From Bacteroidales bacterium UBA3824 (GTDB lineage: Bacteria > Bacteroidota > Bacteroidia > Bacteroidales > UBA3824): a stretch of DNA of 36,721 nucleotides. A model generated the notes under the pieces. It searched no databases. It saw nothing but the letters and a program-made list of their open reading frames with translations, and was not told the origin of the DNA. Shown one piece after another: positions 7,698 through 14,789 of the stretch; positions within the stretch are counted from its first letter, which is position 1; every line of letters starts with the position of its first letter. Location: contig DGIK01000027.1 of the NCBI GenBank assembly GCA_002393195.1, positions 19,544 to 56,264 of the forward strand, in the 5' to 3' direction. A program made the position numbers and the translations under genes.

Positions 7698-7741
7698 GCA
7701 GCCCTTTCAACAAGGATAAATATGATGAATTGTTGAAAGGG
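7688..7741 (+). promoter_or_regulatory. Putative -1 programmed ribosomal frameshift signal (slippery T8, spacer, 12-bp hairpin)
   Basis: In the RM frame the codons AGT TTT TTT TAG contain the slippery heptamer T TTT TTT ending at 7694. A 7-nt spacer follows (7695-7701), then a perfect 12-bp stem: CCCTTTCAACAA (7702-7713) with TTGTTGAAAGGG (7730-7741), loop 16 nt. A -1 slip reads TTA GGC and joins the specificity frame. The T8 tract could instead vary by replication slippage (phase variation). Confidence 0.75.
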
Positions 7742-9106
7742 TTGGAGGCGAGCGAGGTTTGGTTGAGTTCATTATTTACAGGAGTTGAAACATTTCGTTT
7801 GGATAGCGAATACCATTCAAACGAATATGAACGCATAGAAAGATTTGTAAAAAACAATCGACATTTTTTTTCAAAATTTGAAGATTGGAATGTTTCAATA
7901 GATTGCAGTGCCTTTTATCCGGGTGTTGAACCTTTATATGGTACAGGTTCAATTCCATTAATAAGGGTACAAAACGTGAAAGAAAGAATAGACTATGATT
8001 CCTGTGTAACATTACCCGTTTTGAATGAAGAATATGAAACTTTAAAACGTGTTCAAAAAGGTGATATTGTCATAACAAAAGGCGGAACAATTGGTTTTGT
8101 TGGTTATGTAACCAAAGAGGCGTATGCAAGTCGAGACTTGATTTTTGTTAAGTCCTCTGCATTAAACGAAAGGGATAGTGTTTATTTGTATTTATACTTG
8201 TCAACGAATTTCGCGTTTAAACAATTAATTCGTTCAAGTTCGCAATGTGCTCAACCCCATTTGACTATTACATTAGTCAAGGATTTTGATATTTTCACAC
8301 CAACCGAAGAGTTAAAAAACAAATGTTTTAATTTGTATACTGAATATTTACAAAAAAATGATTTGTCTAAATCTTTATATGCTGCCGCTGAAGACCAACT
8401 TTTGACTGAACTTGGATTAAAAAATTGGCAATCTGACAATGAAAATGTCAATGTCAAAACATTGAAAGAATCGTTTTTGAGTTCGGGAAGGTTGGATGCG
8501 GAATATTATCAAAGCAAATATGATGTGATAGAAAGCCGATTGAAACAATTTAATCAAACTGATAACCTTGGTAAAATATGTTGGATTAATAGACAAAATG
8601 TAAAACCCGAAGATAATTCAATATATAAGTATATTGAATTAGCCGACGTTAAACACAACGGAGAAATTTCAGGTTGCACAATCGACAAAGGAATCAATCT
8701 GCCTACACGAGCAAGACAAACTGTAAAAACTAACAATGTGATTGTTTCTTCAATTGAAGGTTCTCTTGATAGTTGTGCAATGATATCACCCGAATATGAT
8801 GGTGCATTTTGCTCAACAGGTTTTTATGTGGTTGAATCAGATAAAATATCAAGTGAAACATTGTTAGTAATGATGAAGTTGAAACCAATTCAGATGTTGT
8901 TGAAACGTGCTTGTTCAGGAACAATTCTTTCAGGCATTAACTACGATAATTTTTTTGATGTTTTATTGCCTATTCCCGACCGAACAACACAGGACGAAAT
9001 ATCTTCTAAAATCCAAAAGTCTTTTGCACTTAAAGCCGAGAGCAAACGTCTTTTGGAGGAAGCCAAAATGATGGTTGAAAAAGAAATTGAAAAAGGAGGT
9101 GAATGA
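7730..9106 (+). CDS. HsdS-like specificity domain, probably made only as a frameshift fusion to the RM protein
   Basis: This frame encodes two target recognition domains (about residues 10-190 and 245-430 counted from the TTG at 7730), each followed by a helical conserved segment, the layout of HsdS/BcgIB subunits that choose the DNA target. No ATG or GTG opens the frame: the only early starts are TTGs, the first inside the 3' arm of the 12-bp hairpin. The first internal ATG is past the first domain. Upstream of 7730 the frame stays open and reads LGSPFNKDKYDELLKGLEAS, a natural continuation of the RM protein after the slippery T8. Its TGA overlaps the ATG of the HEPN-like gene. Confidence 0.82.
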   Translation: MLKGLEASEVWLSSLFTGVETFRLDSEYHSNEYERIERFVKNNRHFFSKFEDWNVSIDCSAFYPGVEPLYGTGSIPLIRVQNVKERIDYDSCVTLPVLNEEYETLKRVQKGDIVITKGGTIGFVGYVTKEAYASRDLIFVKSSALNERDSVYLYLYLSTNFAFKQLIRSSSQCAQPHLTITLVKDFDIFTPTEELKNKCFNLYTEYLQKNDLSKSLYAAAEDQLLTELGLKNWQSDNENVNVKTLKESFLSSGRLDAEYYQSKYDVIESRLKQFNQTDNLGKICWINRQNVKPEDNSIYKYIELADVKHNGEISGCTIDKGINLPTRARQTVKTNNVIVSSIEGSLDSCAMISPEYDGAFCSTGFYVVESDKISSETLLVMMKLKPIQMLLKRACSGTILSGINYDNFFDVLLPIPDRTTQDEISSKIQKSFALKAESKRLLEEAKMMVEKEIEKGGE

Positions 9107-9720
9107 TGGCAACTGATAGAGACTACAAAAAAGAGTGGTTTGTTCAATCACAAATCAATTATTTCACTGCGTTTATAACCCTATGGTTATCGTGCAATAG
9201 TTGGTACAACTTTCATTACTCGCTTGGAGATGATAGAAAAAATATAAACAAGATTAAACAAGATTCATCAAGTCAAAATAAATTATTTTGCGAATTTAAA
9301 AATCTTGTTAATCAAAGTGATACAAAAGAACAAAAGATCTTTTTCGCGAATATTGAGCAATTATACTATTCGCTCAATCGTAACCGCATTAGCGGTGACC
9401 GATTGTTGTTTCCATTGTCTTTTGAGAAGGTTTTGCCTGATTATTCAAGGAAAGACGATGCATCTGCATACGAAAGCATTGTTATTCAGAATGCTCGAAC
9501 AAGTACAGGAAAACTAAGACGCGGAGTTTCGGGAATGGATTTAGGTGAAATAGTCTTAATTGATGACCAACAGAAAGTTTTTGCAGGTATCTTTGAGATT
9601 ATCTATCAAGTTAGATGTCAATTGGTTCACGGCAATTTGAACCCAACAGAAGAAAACTTGGATACGGTAAAGTATTGCTATTTTATTTTGTATGATTTAC
9701 TGAAACCATTTTGTGGATAA
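9103..9720 (+). CDS. HEPN-like protein coupled to the restriction system
   Basis: A 205-residue protein I cannot assign to a named family. Near its C-terminus the helical segment IIYQVRCQLVHGNLNPTEEN carries R171-x4-H176, the RX4-6H catalytic motif of HEPN ribonucleases, in the usual place before a final helix. It starts in an ATGA overlap with the specificity gene, with GGAGG at 9095-9099, so it is translated in step with it; the ATG at 9106 is an alternative start. HEPN proteins beside restriction systems are often proposed as RNA-cleaving back-up toxins. That role here is inference; a structural, non-cleaving helper is equally possible. Confidence 0.7.
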   Translation: MMATDRDYKKEWFVQSQINYFTAFITLWLSCNSWYNFHYSLGDDRKNINKIKQDSSSQNKLFCEFKNLVNQSDTKEQKIFFANIEQLYYSLNRNRISGDRLLFPLSFEKVLPDYSRKDDASAYESIVIQNARTSTGKLRRGVSGMDLGEIVLIDDQQKVFAGIFEIIYQVRCQLVHGNLNPTEENLDTVKYCYFILYDLLKPFCG

Positions 9721-9758
9721 TATTAATCAAAGAATAACGAGGATTTGAAAATTTTCGT

Positions 9759-9786
9759 CTGCGACTTGCTTTGCCGCAGCCGTTTT
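9759..9786 (+). terminator. Weak terminator after the restriction operon
   Basis: CTGCG (9759-9763) pairs with CGCAG (9775-9779) across an 11-nt loop, followed shortly by TTTTATTTT. The stem is short, so termination may be partial. Confidence 0.4.
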
Positions 9787-9836
9787 ATTTTCCTAAAAAA
9801 ATACACCATTACCCTTGCAATTTCAAAAACAATCTG

Positions 9837-9844
9837 TATATTTG
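9837..9844 (+). promoter_or_regulatory. Promoter box upstream of the tandem dyads
   Basis: TATATTTG followed by CC is a full TAnnTTTG match. The first supported gene downstream is the KilA-N gene at 10002, which also has its own box at 9978-9985. The tandem dyads at 9860-9892 lie just past the predicted start, where a repressor would block this promoter. Confidence 0.5.
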
Positions 9845-9859
9845 CCGTACACAAATTGA

Positions 9860-9892
9860 CAGACATCTGACATTTTTCAGACATCTGAAAAA
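9860..9892. promoter_or_regulatory. Tandem operator-like dyads
   Basis: CAGACATCTGA occurs at 9860-9870 and again at 9878-9888, 18 bp apart. The second copy is embedded in TTTTTCAGACATCTGAAAAA (9873-9892), a 20-bp palindrome apart from its two central bases. Identical dyads about two helical turns apart just downstream of a promoter box suggest cooperative binding by a dimeric repressor, unidentified. Confidence 0.5.
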
Positions 9893-9954
9893 TTCTTTTC
9901 CAAAAAAACTCGCAAAACAATTAGGTTGTTATGGCAAGCGAAGCGAAAAAAAAA

Positions 9955-9985
9955 TTTGCGAAATCATTTTTTATCAGTAAATTTG
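9955..9985 (+). promoter_or_regulatory. Promoter of the KilA-N gene
   Basis: TTTG (9955-9958), a 19-nt gap and TAAATTTG (9978-9985) form a complete Bacteroidota promoter. The ATG at 10002 lies 16 nt past the box. Confidence 0.75.
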
Positions 9986-10001
9986 CCAAAATAATAACAA
10001 A

Positions 10002-10433
10002 ATGGCAATTATGGCAAAAATAACAGTAAAAGATACAGAAATCAAGACTATCAAAGTCAATGGTACAGATTATATCTGCATCACGGACATTGCACGTCAG
10101 AAGAATCCGGTCGAGCCGAAAGACGTGGTTAAAAATTGGTTTCGCACAAAAAATACACTTGAATATCTTGGGCTTTGGGAGATGCTGAACAACCCCGATT
10201 TTAAAGGGGTCGAATTCGACCCCCTTTTGAGAGAAGCGGGTACAAACGCTTTTACTATGAGCCCGTCACGATGGATTGAATTGACAAATGCCATCGGCAT
10301 TGTTGCTTTGAATGCAGTTTTCATTAATGACGGTTTGCCGCAATCTGAACGCCTAATTAAACTCAACAAAATTGCTATTCAGCAAATGAAAGTGCTTGAA
10401 AACATTGAAGACAAAAAAATGTTGAATGCCTGA
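10002..10433 (+). CDS. KilA-N domain protein, internally shortened
   Basis: A 143-residue protein. Residues 5-105 match the start of the KilA-N DNA-binding family common in Bacteroidota prophage and island genes (YICITDIARQKNPVEPKDVV, then TNAFTMSPSRWIELTNAIGI). The last 40 residues (INDGLPQSERLIKLNKIAIQ) match the C-terminal end of the same family. The middle of full-length relatives, usually about 260-280 residues in my memory of the family, is missing, with the reading frame kept. I infer an in-frame internal deletion giving a mini-protein or a decaying gene. The start could also be ATG 10011. Regulatory function unknown. Confidence 0.75.
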   Translation: MAIMAKITVKDTEIKTIKVNGTDYICITDIARQKNPVEPKDVVKNWFRTKNTLEYLGLWEMLNNPDFKGVEFDPLLREAGTNAFTMSPSRWIELTNAIGIVALNAVFINDGLPQSERLIKLNKIAIQQMKVLENIEDKKMLNA

Positions 10434-10456
10434 GTTAACACAAAAACCACTCCATT

Positions 10457-10678
10457 ATGCCCCGAGTATTTGAAATAACCCCGAAGCGCATCAAGCGCAC
10501 CAACAACACGGTTCTCACGCCAGAAATGAAAGTAACCGTTACAACCAAAATGCACACCTTCAATCCGTTTTACAACGGCGCGGAGGAAGTTAAGGAGGCG
10601 TATATGCGGCTGTATGGTTTCGATTACAAAAAAGCCTGTTGCACGCAGAGCGATTTTACGTTCAGGGCGTTGGATTAA
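10457..10678 (+). CDS. Small conserved hypothetical protein
   Basis: A 73-residue protein, basic at the N-terminus (FEITPKRIKRTNNTVLTPEM) and ending YKKACCTQSDFTFRALD. It has no signal peptide or membrane segment. I do not recognise a family with a known function. The clean ATG, balanced composition and placement 24 bases after the KilA-N gene support a real gene. It is the last gene of the accessory island before the GH13 operon. Confidence 0.6.
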   Translation: MPRVFEITPKRIKRTNNTVLTPEMKVTVTTKMHTFNPFYNGAEEVKEAYMRLYGFDYKKACCTQSDFTFRALD

Positions 10679-10748
10679 GATAGAAAACGTATAAAATAAT
10701 ATTTCTGTTATATCCTGAAAATAAAATAGTTGCGTTTAATTTTTTCCA

Positions 10749-10805
10749 AAAATGTTCCCTGAGCGCAAATTTCAAAATGGTAAAATGTTCTCTGAGCGCA
10801 AATTT
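10749..10805. repeat. Tandem 24-bp direct repeats upstream of the GH13 operon
   Basis: The 24-nt unit at 10749-10772 recurs at 10782-10805 with one change (a C/T in TGTTCYCTGAGCGCAAA), period 33. Each ends in GCGCAAA, the reverse complement of TTTGCGC in the right half of the adjacent operator element (10804-10834). They may be extra half-sites for the same regulator. Confidence 0.6.
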
Positions 10806-10834
10806 TTTTGCAATCGTTTGCGCATTTTTTCACT
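10804..10834 (+). promoter_or_regulatory. LacI-type operator within a 31-bp shared element, copy 2
   Basis: Identical over 31 bases to 67-97, with the dyad core GCAATCGTTTGC at 10810-10821. The core ends 56 bp before the box at 10877 and the element ends 76 bp before the ATG at 10911, nearly the same geometry as copy 1. Confidence 0.65.
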
Positions 10835-10876
10835 TGGTTTTCATGCCGAAAATCTTGTTATTAGCGCAATTAGAGT

Positions 10877-10884
10877 TAATATTG
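10877..10884 (+). promoter_or_regulatory. Candidate promoter of the GH13 operon
   Basis: TAATATTG followed by CAG parallels TAAAATTGCAG at 141-151. It lies 27 nt before the ATG. TTG at 10855-10857 is a poor -33 element. Confidence 0.4.
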
Positions 10885-10910
10885 CAGGCGGAAATTTAAT
10901 TGTCGAAATT

Positions 10911-12188
10911 ATGAAAAAACTCTTGTATCTTTTGCTGACGGCGTTTGTGATTTCGTGCGGCAGCAATCAGGGAAAACAGCCCGAATCCAAAATCGAGCAA
11001 AGCAACATTTATGAGGTCAATATCCGCCAATATACGCAGGAAGGCACATTGAAGGCGTTTGAGGACTATCATTTGGAACGATTGAAGGCGCAGAATGTTG
11101 ATATTCTGTGGCTTATGCCAATATTCCCAATCAGCCAAGAGGGTAGGAAAGGCACTTTGGGCAGTTATTATGCCGTGAAAAATTACAAGGAAGTCAACCC
11201 CGAATTTGGCACAATGGACGATTTGCAACGCCTTGTAAATCACGCACATCACCTCGGTATGAAAGTGATACTCGATTGGGTTGCCAACCATACCGGCAGG
11301 GACAATGTTTGGACAAAGGAGCACAAGGATTTTTATAATCTCGATTCGCTCGGCAATCCCGCAGTGCCCGCCGGTACGGATTGGGACGATGTTGCAGATT
11401 TCAATTACGACAATCCCGAAATGCGTCGTGCAATGATTGACGCTATGAAATTTTGGGTGCAAAATGCTGACGTTGACGGTTTTAGGTGCGACGTTGCGGG
11501 AATGGTTCCAACTGATTTTTGGGTTGACTGCCGCAAGGAGTTGGAGCAAATCAAGCCGCTTTTTATGCTCGCCGAGGACGACAATCCTGAAATCCACAAG
11601 GCTTTTGACGCTTCTTACAATTGGAAATGTCATCATATTCTCAATGGAATCGCGCAGGGCAAAAACACCGCGCAAGACCTTGTGTCTCTGTATGATACGT
11701 TGCAACAAAAATTCCCCAAAAATGCAATCCTGATGAATTTCACGTCCAATCACGACGAAAATTCTTGGAGCCGTTCGGAGTACGACCGTATGGGCGATTA
11801 TGTGAAGACGATGGCGGTTTTGACGTACTTTTTGCCCGGTATGCCGCTGTGCTATTCGGGACAGGAAGCCGCCAATAGGAAGGCGTTGCAGTTTTTTGAG
11901 AAGGACGTGATTGACTTTTCGCAATTGCCTTTGAAAGAATTTTATGCAACCCTCAACCGCATCAAGCACGACAATCCTGCGCTTTGGGACAATGATGTCA
12001 ATTTCCTTTCGGCGGATGACAATACATTGATATTTAGGCGCGGCGATTTGAAGTGTGTTTTCAATTTCAACGACAGCGAGATTGAGTACGCAGCTCAAGG
12101 AAAATTCGTCGATATTTTCACGGGCAATGCCGTCGAAATGCCTACTAAAGTTGCGGGGAAGGGATATGCAATATTGAAAATGGAATAA
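10911..12188 (+). CDS. GH13 alpha-amylase family lipoprotein
   Basis: A 425-residue glycoside hydrolase family 13 protein with a lipoprotein signal (MKKLLYLLLTAFVISCGSNQ, lipobox VISC), so probably membrane-anchored. GH13 regions: DWVANH, GFRCDVAG with nucleophile D194, LAEDDNP with acid E222, and SNHDEN with D282. It opens directly with the barrel (IYEVNIRQYTQEGT) and lacks the CBM48 domain and type IX tail of the first amylase, so it likely acts on oligosaccharides at the cell surface or in the periplasm. A frame from 10752 exists but runs through repeats and operator. The SusA-like gene follows after 13 bases, forming an operon. No SusC/D genes are in the window. Confidence 0.9.
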   Translation: MKKLLYLLLTAFVISCGSNQGKQPESKIEQSNIYEVNIRQYTQEGTLKAFEDYHLERLKAQNVDILWLMPIFPISQEGRKGTLGSYYAVKNYKEVNPEFGTMDDLQRLVNHAHHLGMKVILDWVANHTGRDNVWTKEHKDFYNLDSLGNPAVPAGTDWDDVADFNYDNPEMRRAMIDAMKFWVQNADVDGFRCDVAGMVPTDFWVDCRKELEQIKPLFMLAEDDNPEIHKAFDASYNWKCHHILNGIAQGKNTAQDLVSLYDTLQQKFPKNAILMNFTSNHDENSWSRSEYDRMGDYVKTMAVLTYFLPGMPLCYSGQEAANRKALQFFEKDVIDFSQLPLKEFYATLNRIKHDNPALWDNDVNFLSADDNTLIFRRGDLKCVFNFNDSEIEYAAQGKFVDIFTGNAVEMPTKVAGKGYAILKME

Positions 12189-12201
12189 AAAATCAATAAT
12201 T

Positions 12202-14031
12202 ATGAAACTTAATTTCTTAACCACATTGGCGTTTGCAGCGGGTATGTCGCTAAATGCCAACGCCCAAAACCTAAAAGTACAGCCCGAATTTTGGTATTCG
12301 GGTTTCGAGGACAATAGCCTTCAATTGCTCGTTTATGGCGACAATATCGGTCGTTATAAGGCTACAATCAACGCCACAAACACAACCCTCGTGAGTGAGG
12401 AGCGCGTGGCAAACGGCAATTACCTGTTCCTGAATTTCAAGGTCGGACAGCCCGAAAAATTTGAAATCCTGTTGCAGGACACCACCTCCAAAAAACGCAA
12501 ATTGAAGGTTGCATACGAAATCAAGGAGCGCACAAAGCGCAGCCGTGGTTTTTCGGACAAGGACTTGCTCTATATGCTTATGCCCGACCGTTTTGCCAAC
12601 GGCGACCCAAACAACGACAATATGCCGGGAATGTTGGAACAGGCCAACAATTCCAACCCCGACGGACGCCACGGCGGCGACATCAAGGGCATCAGCGACC
12701 ACGTTGACTACTTGAAAAACCTCGGCGTTACAGGCGTGTGGATCAATCCGTTGCTCGAAAACAATATGCCCGCCTACTCGTACCACGGCTACGCGATTAC
12801 GGATTTTTACAAGGTGGACGCCCGCTACGGCACCAACGCCGAATACAAGGCTCTCGCCGACCGCCTGCACGAAAACGGCATCAAGTTGATAATGGATATG
12901 ATTTTCAACCATTGCGGCTCCAACAACTTCTTGTTCAAGGACTTGCCCGATTCTACGTGGGTGCATCAGTGGCCTGAGTTTACGCGGAGCAATTACAGAG
13001 GCACGGTTTGTTTTGACCCCCACGCCTCCGAAAGCGACAAGAAACAGATGCTCGACGGATGGTTTGACTCCACGATGCCCGACTTCAACCAAGCCAATCC
13101 CTACTTGCTCAAATACCTGATTCAAAACTCGATATGGTGGGTGGAGTATCTTGGTCTCGACGCTATCCGTATGGACACCTACCCCTACAACGACAAGATG
13201 GCGATGCGCGTTTGGTGCGACGCCCTCCACAGGGAGTACCGCGACATTTCGCTTTTGGGCGAGGTGTGGCTCAACGAAAACCCCTTCACTACCTATTTCT
13301 GCAACGATGTAATGAATCTCGACGGCTTCACTTCGGGTCTCGACCACGTTACCGACTTCCCGCTCACTTTTGCGCTCAACAAGGCGTTCAACGAGCCTGA
13401 GGCTTGGGAGACGGGAATGGCGAGGATTTATCAGCATTTTGTGTCCGATTACCTCTTGCCTCACCCCGAGAAAAACCTCGTCTTCATCGACAATCACGAC
13501 CTCAACCGCGTTATGACCGATATGCACGGCGACGTTGACAAGGTGAAGATGATTTTCACAATAATCCTCACCACACGCGGCATCCCCTGTATGTATTACG
13601 GCAGCGAGGTGTTGATGGAATCGCCCAAGGACGGCGACGGATGGAAGCGTCAGAATATGTACGGCGGTTGGCAGGGCGACACCAAAAACGCCTTCACCGG
13701 CAACGGACTTACCGCCAAGGAGAAGGATATGTTCAATTTTATCTCCACTCTCGCCAACTTCCGCAAATCGTCCAACGCATTCTCAGGCAAGATGATACAC
13801 TTTTTGCCGCAGGACGGGGTTTACGTCTATTTCCGCATCAACGGCGGCGAGAAGGTGATGGTGGTCATCAACAGTTCCGACAAGGAAAAGACATTGGATC
13901 TCAGCCGTTTTGCCGAGTGTCTTGGCGGCGTGAAGACGATGAAAAACATCCTTGCCAACGATGCTGCTGTGCAACTGCCCGCAAGCATCAAGGTTGCCAA
14001 AAAAACTCCTCAGGTGTGGAAGTTGAATTAA
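12202..14031 (+). CDS. SusA-like neopullulanase / cyclomaltodextrinase (GH13)
   Basis: A 609-residue periplasmic enzyme (signal peptide ending LNANA before QN) with the cyclomaltodextrinase N-terminal beta domain (about 22-115) followed by the barrel. GH13 regions: DMIFNH (from D232), AIRMDTYPY with nucleophile D325, LGEVW with acid E354, IDNHD with D433. Length and order match SusA, the neopullulanase that breaks imported maltooligosaccharides in Bacteroides. It is cotranscribed with the lipoprotein amylase and downstream of the shared operator. G+C and codon choice are clearly higher than in the island genes, as in a well-expressed core gene. Exact specificity (pullulan, cyclodextrin, maltodextrin) cannot be read from sequence. 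Confidence 0.92.
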   Translation: MKLNFLTTLAFAAGMSLNANAQNLKVQPEFWYSGFEDNSLQLLVYGDNIGRYKATINATNTTLVSEERVANGNYLFLNFKVGQPEKFEILLQDTTSKKRKLKVAYEIKERTKRSRGFSDKDLLYMLMPDRFANGDPNNDNMPGMLEQANNSNPDGRHGGDIKGISDHVDYLKNLGVTGVWINPLLENNMPAYSYHGYAITDFYKVDARYGTNAEYKALADRLHENGIKLIMDMIFNHCGSNNFLFKDLPDSTWVHQWPEFTRSNYRGTVCFDPHASESDKKQMLDGWFDSTMPDFNQANPYLLKYLIQNSIWWVEYLGLDAIRMDTYPYNDKMAMRVWCDALHREYRDISLLGEVWLNENPFTTYFCNDVMNLDGFTSGLDHVTDFPLTFALNKAFNEPEAWETGMARIYQHFVSDYLLPHPEKNLVFIDNHDLNRVMTDMHGDVDKVKMIFTIILTTRGIPCMYYGSEVLMESPKDGDGWKRQNMYGGWQGDTKNAFTGNGLTAKEKDMFNFISTLANFRKSSNAFSGKMIHFLPQDGVYVYFRINGGEKVMVVINSSDKEKTLDLSRFAECLGGVKTMKNILANDAAVQLPASIKVAKKTPQVWKLN

Positions 14032-14092
14032 TAATTTTAGCTGGTGCTGAAAAAAAACTGCGATTACTGTGGTAAATTCCTTTAAGTTTTTG

Positions 14093-14100
14093 TAACTTTG
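14093..14100 (+). promoter_or_regulatory. Promoter box of the LysE-type exporter
   Basis: TAACTTTG followed by CGG is a full TAnnTTTG match 35 nt before the TTG start at 14136. It ends the GH13 transcription unit's neighbourhood; no terminator is seen between. Confidence 0.7.
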
Positions 14101-14135
14101 CGGTCGGTTTTGAAAACTAAACACCGACATCAAAA

Positions 14136-14789
14136 TTGGACATTGCTATACTATATAGAGGAATCATAATTGGTTTTTTGGCGGCGTGCCCCATTGGAGC
14201 TGTTGCCGTTCTATGTGTACAAAAAACCATACAGAAAGGTTTTTGGCAGGGCTTCCTGATGGGCATCGGGTCGGCTTTTGGCGACTTTTTCTATGCCTTG
14301 GTTACGGGGTTCAGTCTGTCGTTCATATCCAATTTTTTTGTCAACCACAGGGTTCTTATCGGCATCATTGGTGGCATATTGATGTTGGGATTGGGGTTCA
14401 ATATTTTCAGCAAAAACCCCGTGAAGCAGTGGAAGGAAAACAAAAAGATGAACAATTCCTTCTCCAAGCTCAAAGTCTTGGGCGACTTTGCGGCAAGTTT
14501 TGGGCTCACCATCTCCAATCCCCTCACCATACTGTCGTTCGGTGTACTATTTACGGCGTCGGGAGCCATCAGCACCGAGACACCGCCGCTCGAAACGTCC
14601 TTCCTGCTGCTTGGCGTCATCATTGGCGCGGTGGTATGGTGGGCGTTTTTGGCGTTTGTAGTCAATATCTTCCGCGACAAAATAGGACCACGCCACATTA
14701 TGTGGATCAATAAGATAACGGGCGTGTGCGTTATGCTGTTTGGCACGTCGGTAATCATAATGGTAACGTTCTTCAATGACAAACTCTGA
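14136..14789 (+). CDS. LysE/RhtB-type amino-acid exporter
   Basis: A 217-residue inner-membrane protein with about six hydrophobic helices. The opening GIIIGFLAACPIGAVAVLCV and the first-half GFLMGIGSAFGDFFYA segment match LysE/RhtB-family translocators, which expel amino acids using the proton motive force; the substrate is unknown. The start is a TTG at 14136: no in-frame ATG exists before residue 42 and the promoter box leaves room for only a short leader. Its end overlaps the esterase gene by 14 bases, so the two are translationally coupled. Confidence 0.82.
   Translation: MDIAILYRGIIIGFLAACPIGAVAVLCVQKTIQKGFWQGFLMGIGSAFGDFFYALVTGFSLSFISNFFVNHRVLIGIIGGILMLGLGFNIFSKNPVKQWKENKKMNNSFSKLKVLGDFAASFGLTISNPLTILSFGVLFTASGAISTETPPLETSFLLLGVIIGAVVWWAFLAFVVNIFRDKIGPRHIMWINKITGVCVMLFGTSVIIMVTFFNDKL

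Noticed and set aside
5721..9106. Classical Type I restriction system missing hsdR
   Set aside because: The methyltransferase protein carries its own N-terminal PD-(D/E)XK domain, so a separate HsdR is not needed; Type IIG/BcgI-like is the simpler reading.
9931..10023. 30-residue ORF as an annotated gene
   Set aside because: Listed only as a low-interest finding: no clear ribosome site, and it overlaps the better supported KilA-N start.
12271..13527. 418-residue minus-strand ORF opposite the SusA-like gene
   Set aside because: Shadow of a highly expressed, G+C-richer gene; no domain signature.
10911..14031. Complete Sus locus
   Set aside because: No SusC/SusD transporter pair or regulator gene is in the window; only the enzyme part is present.
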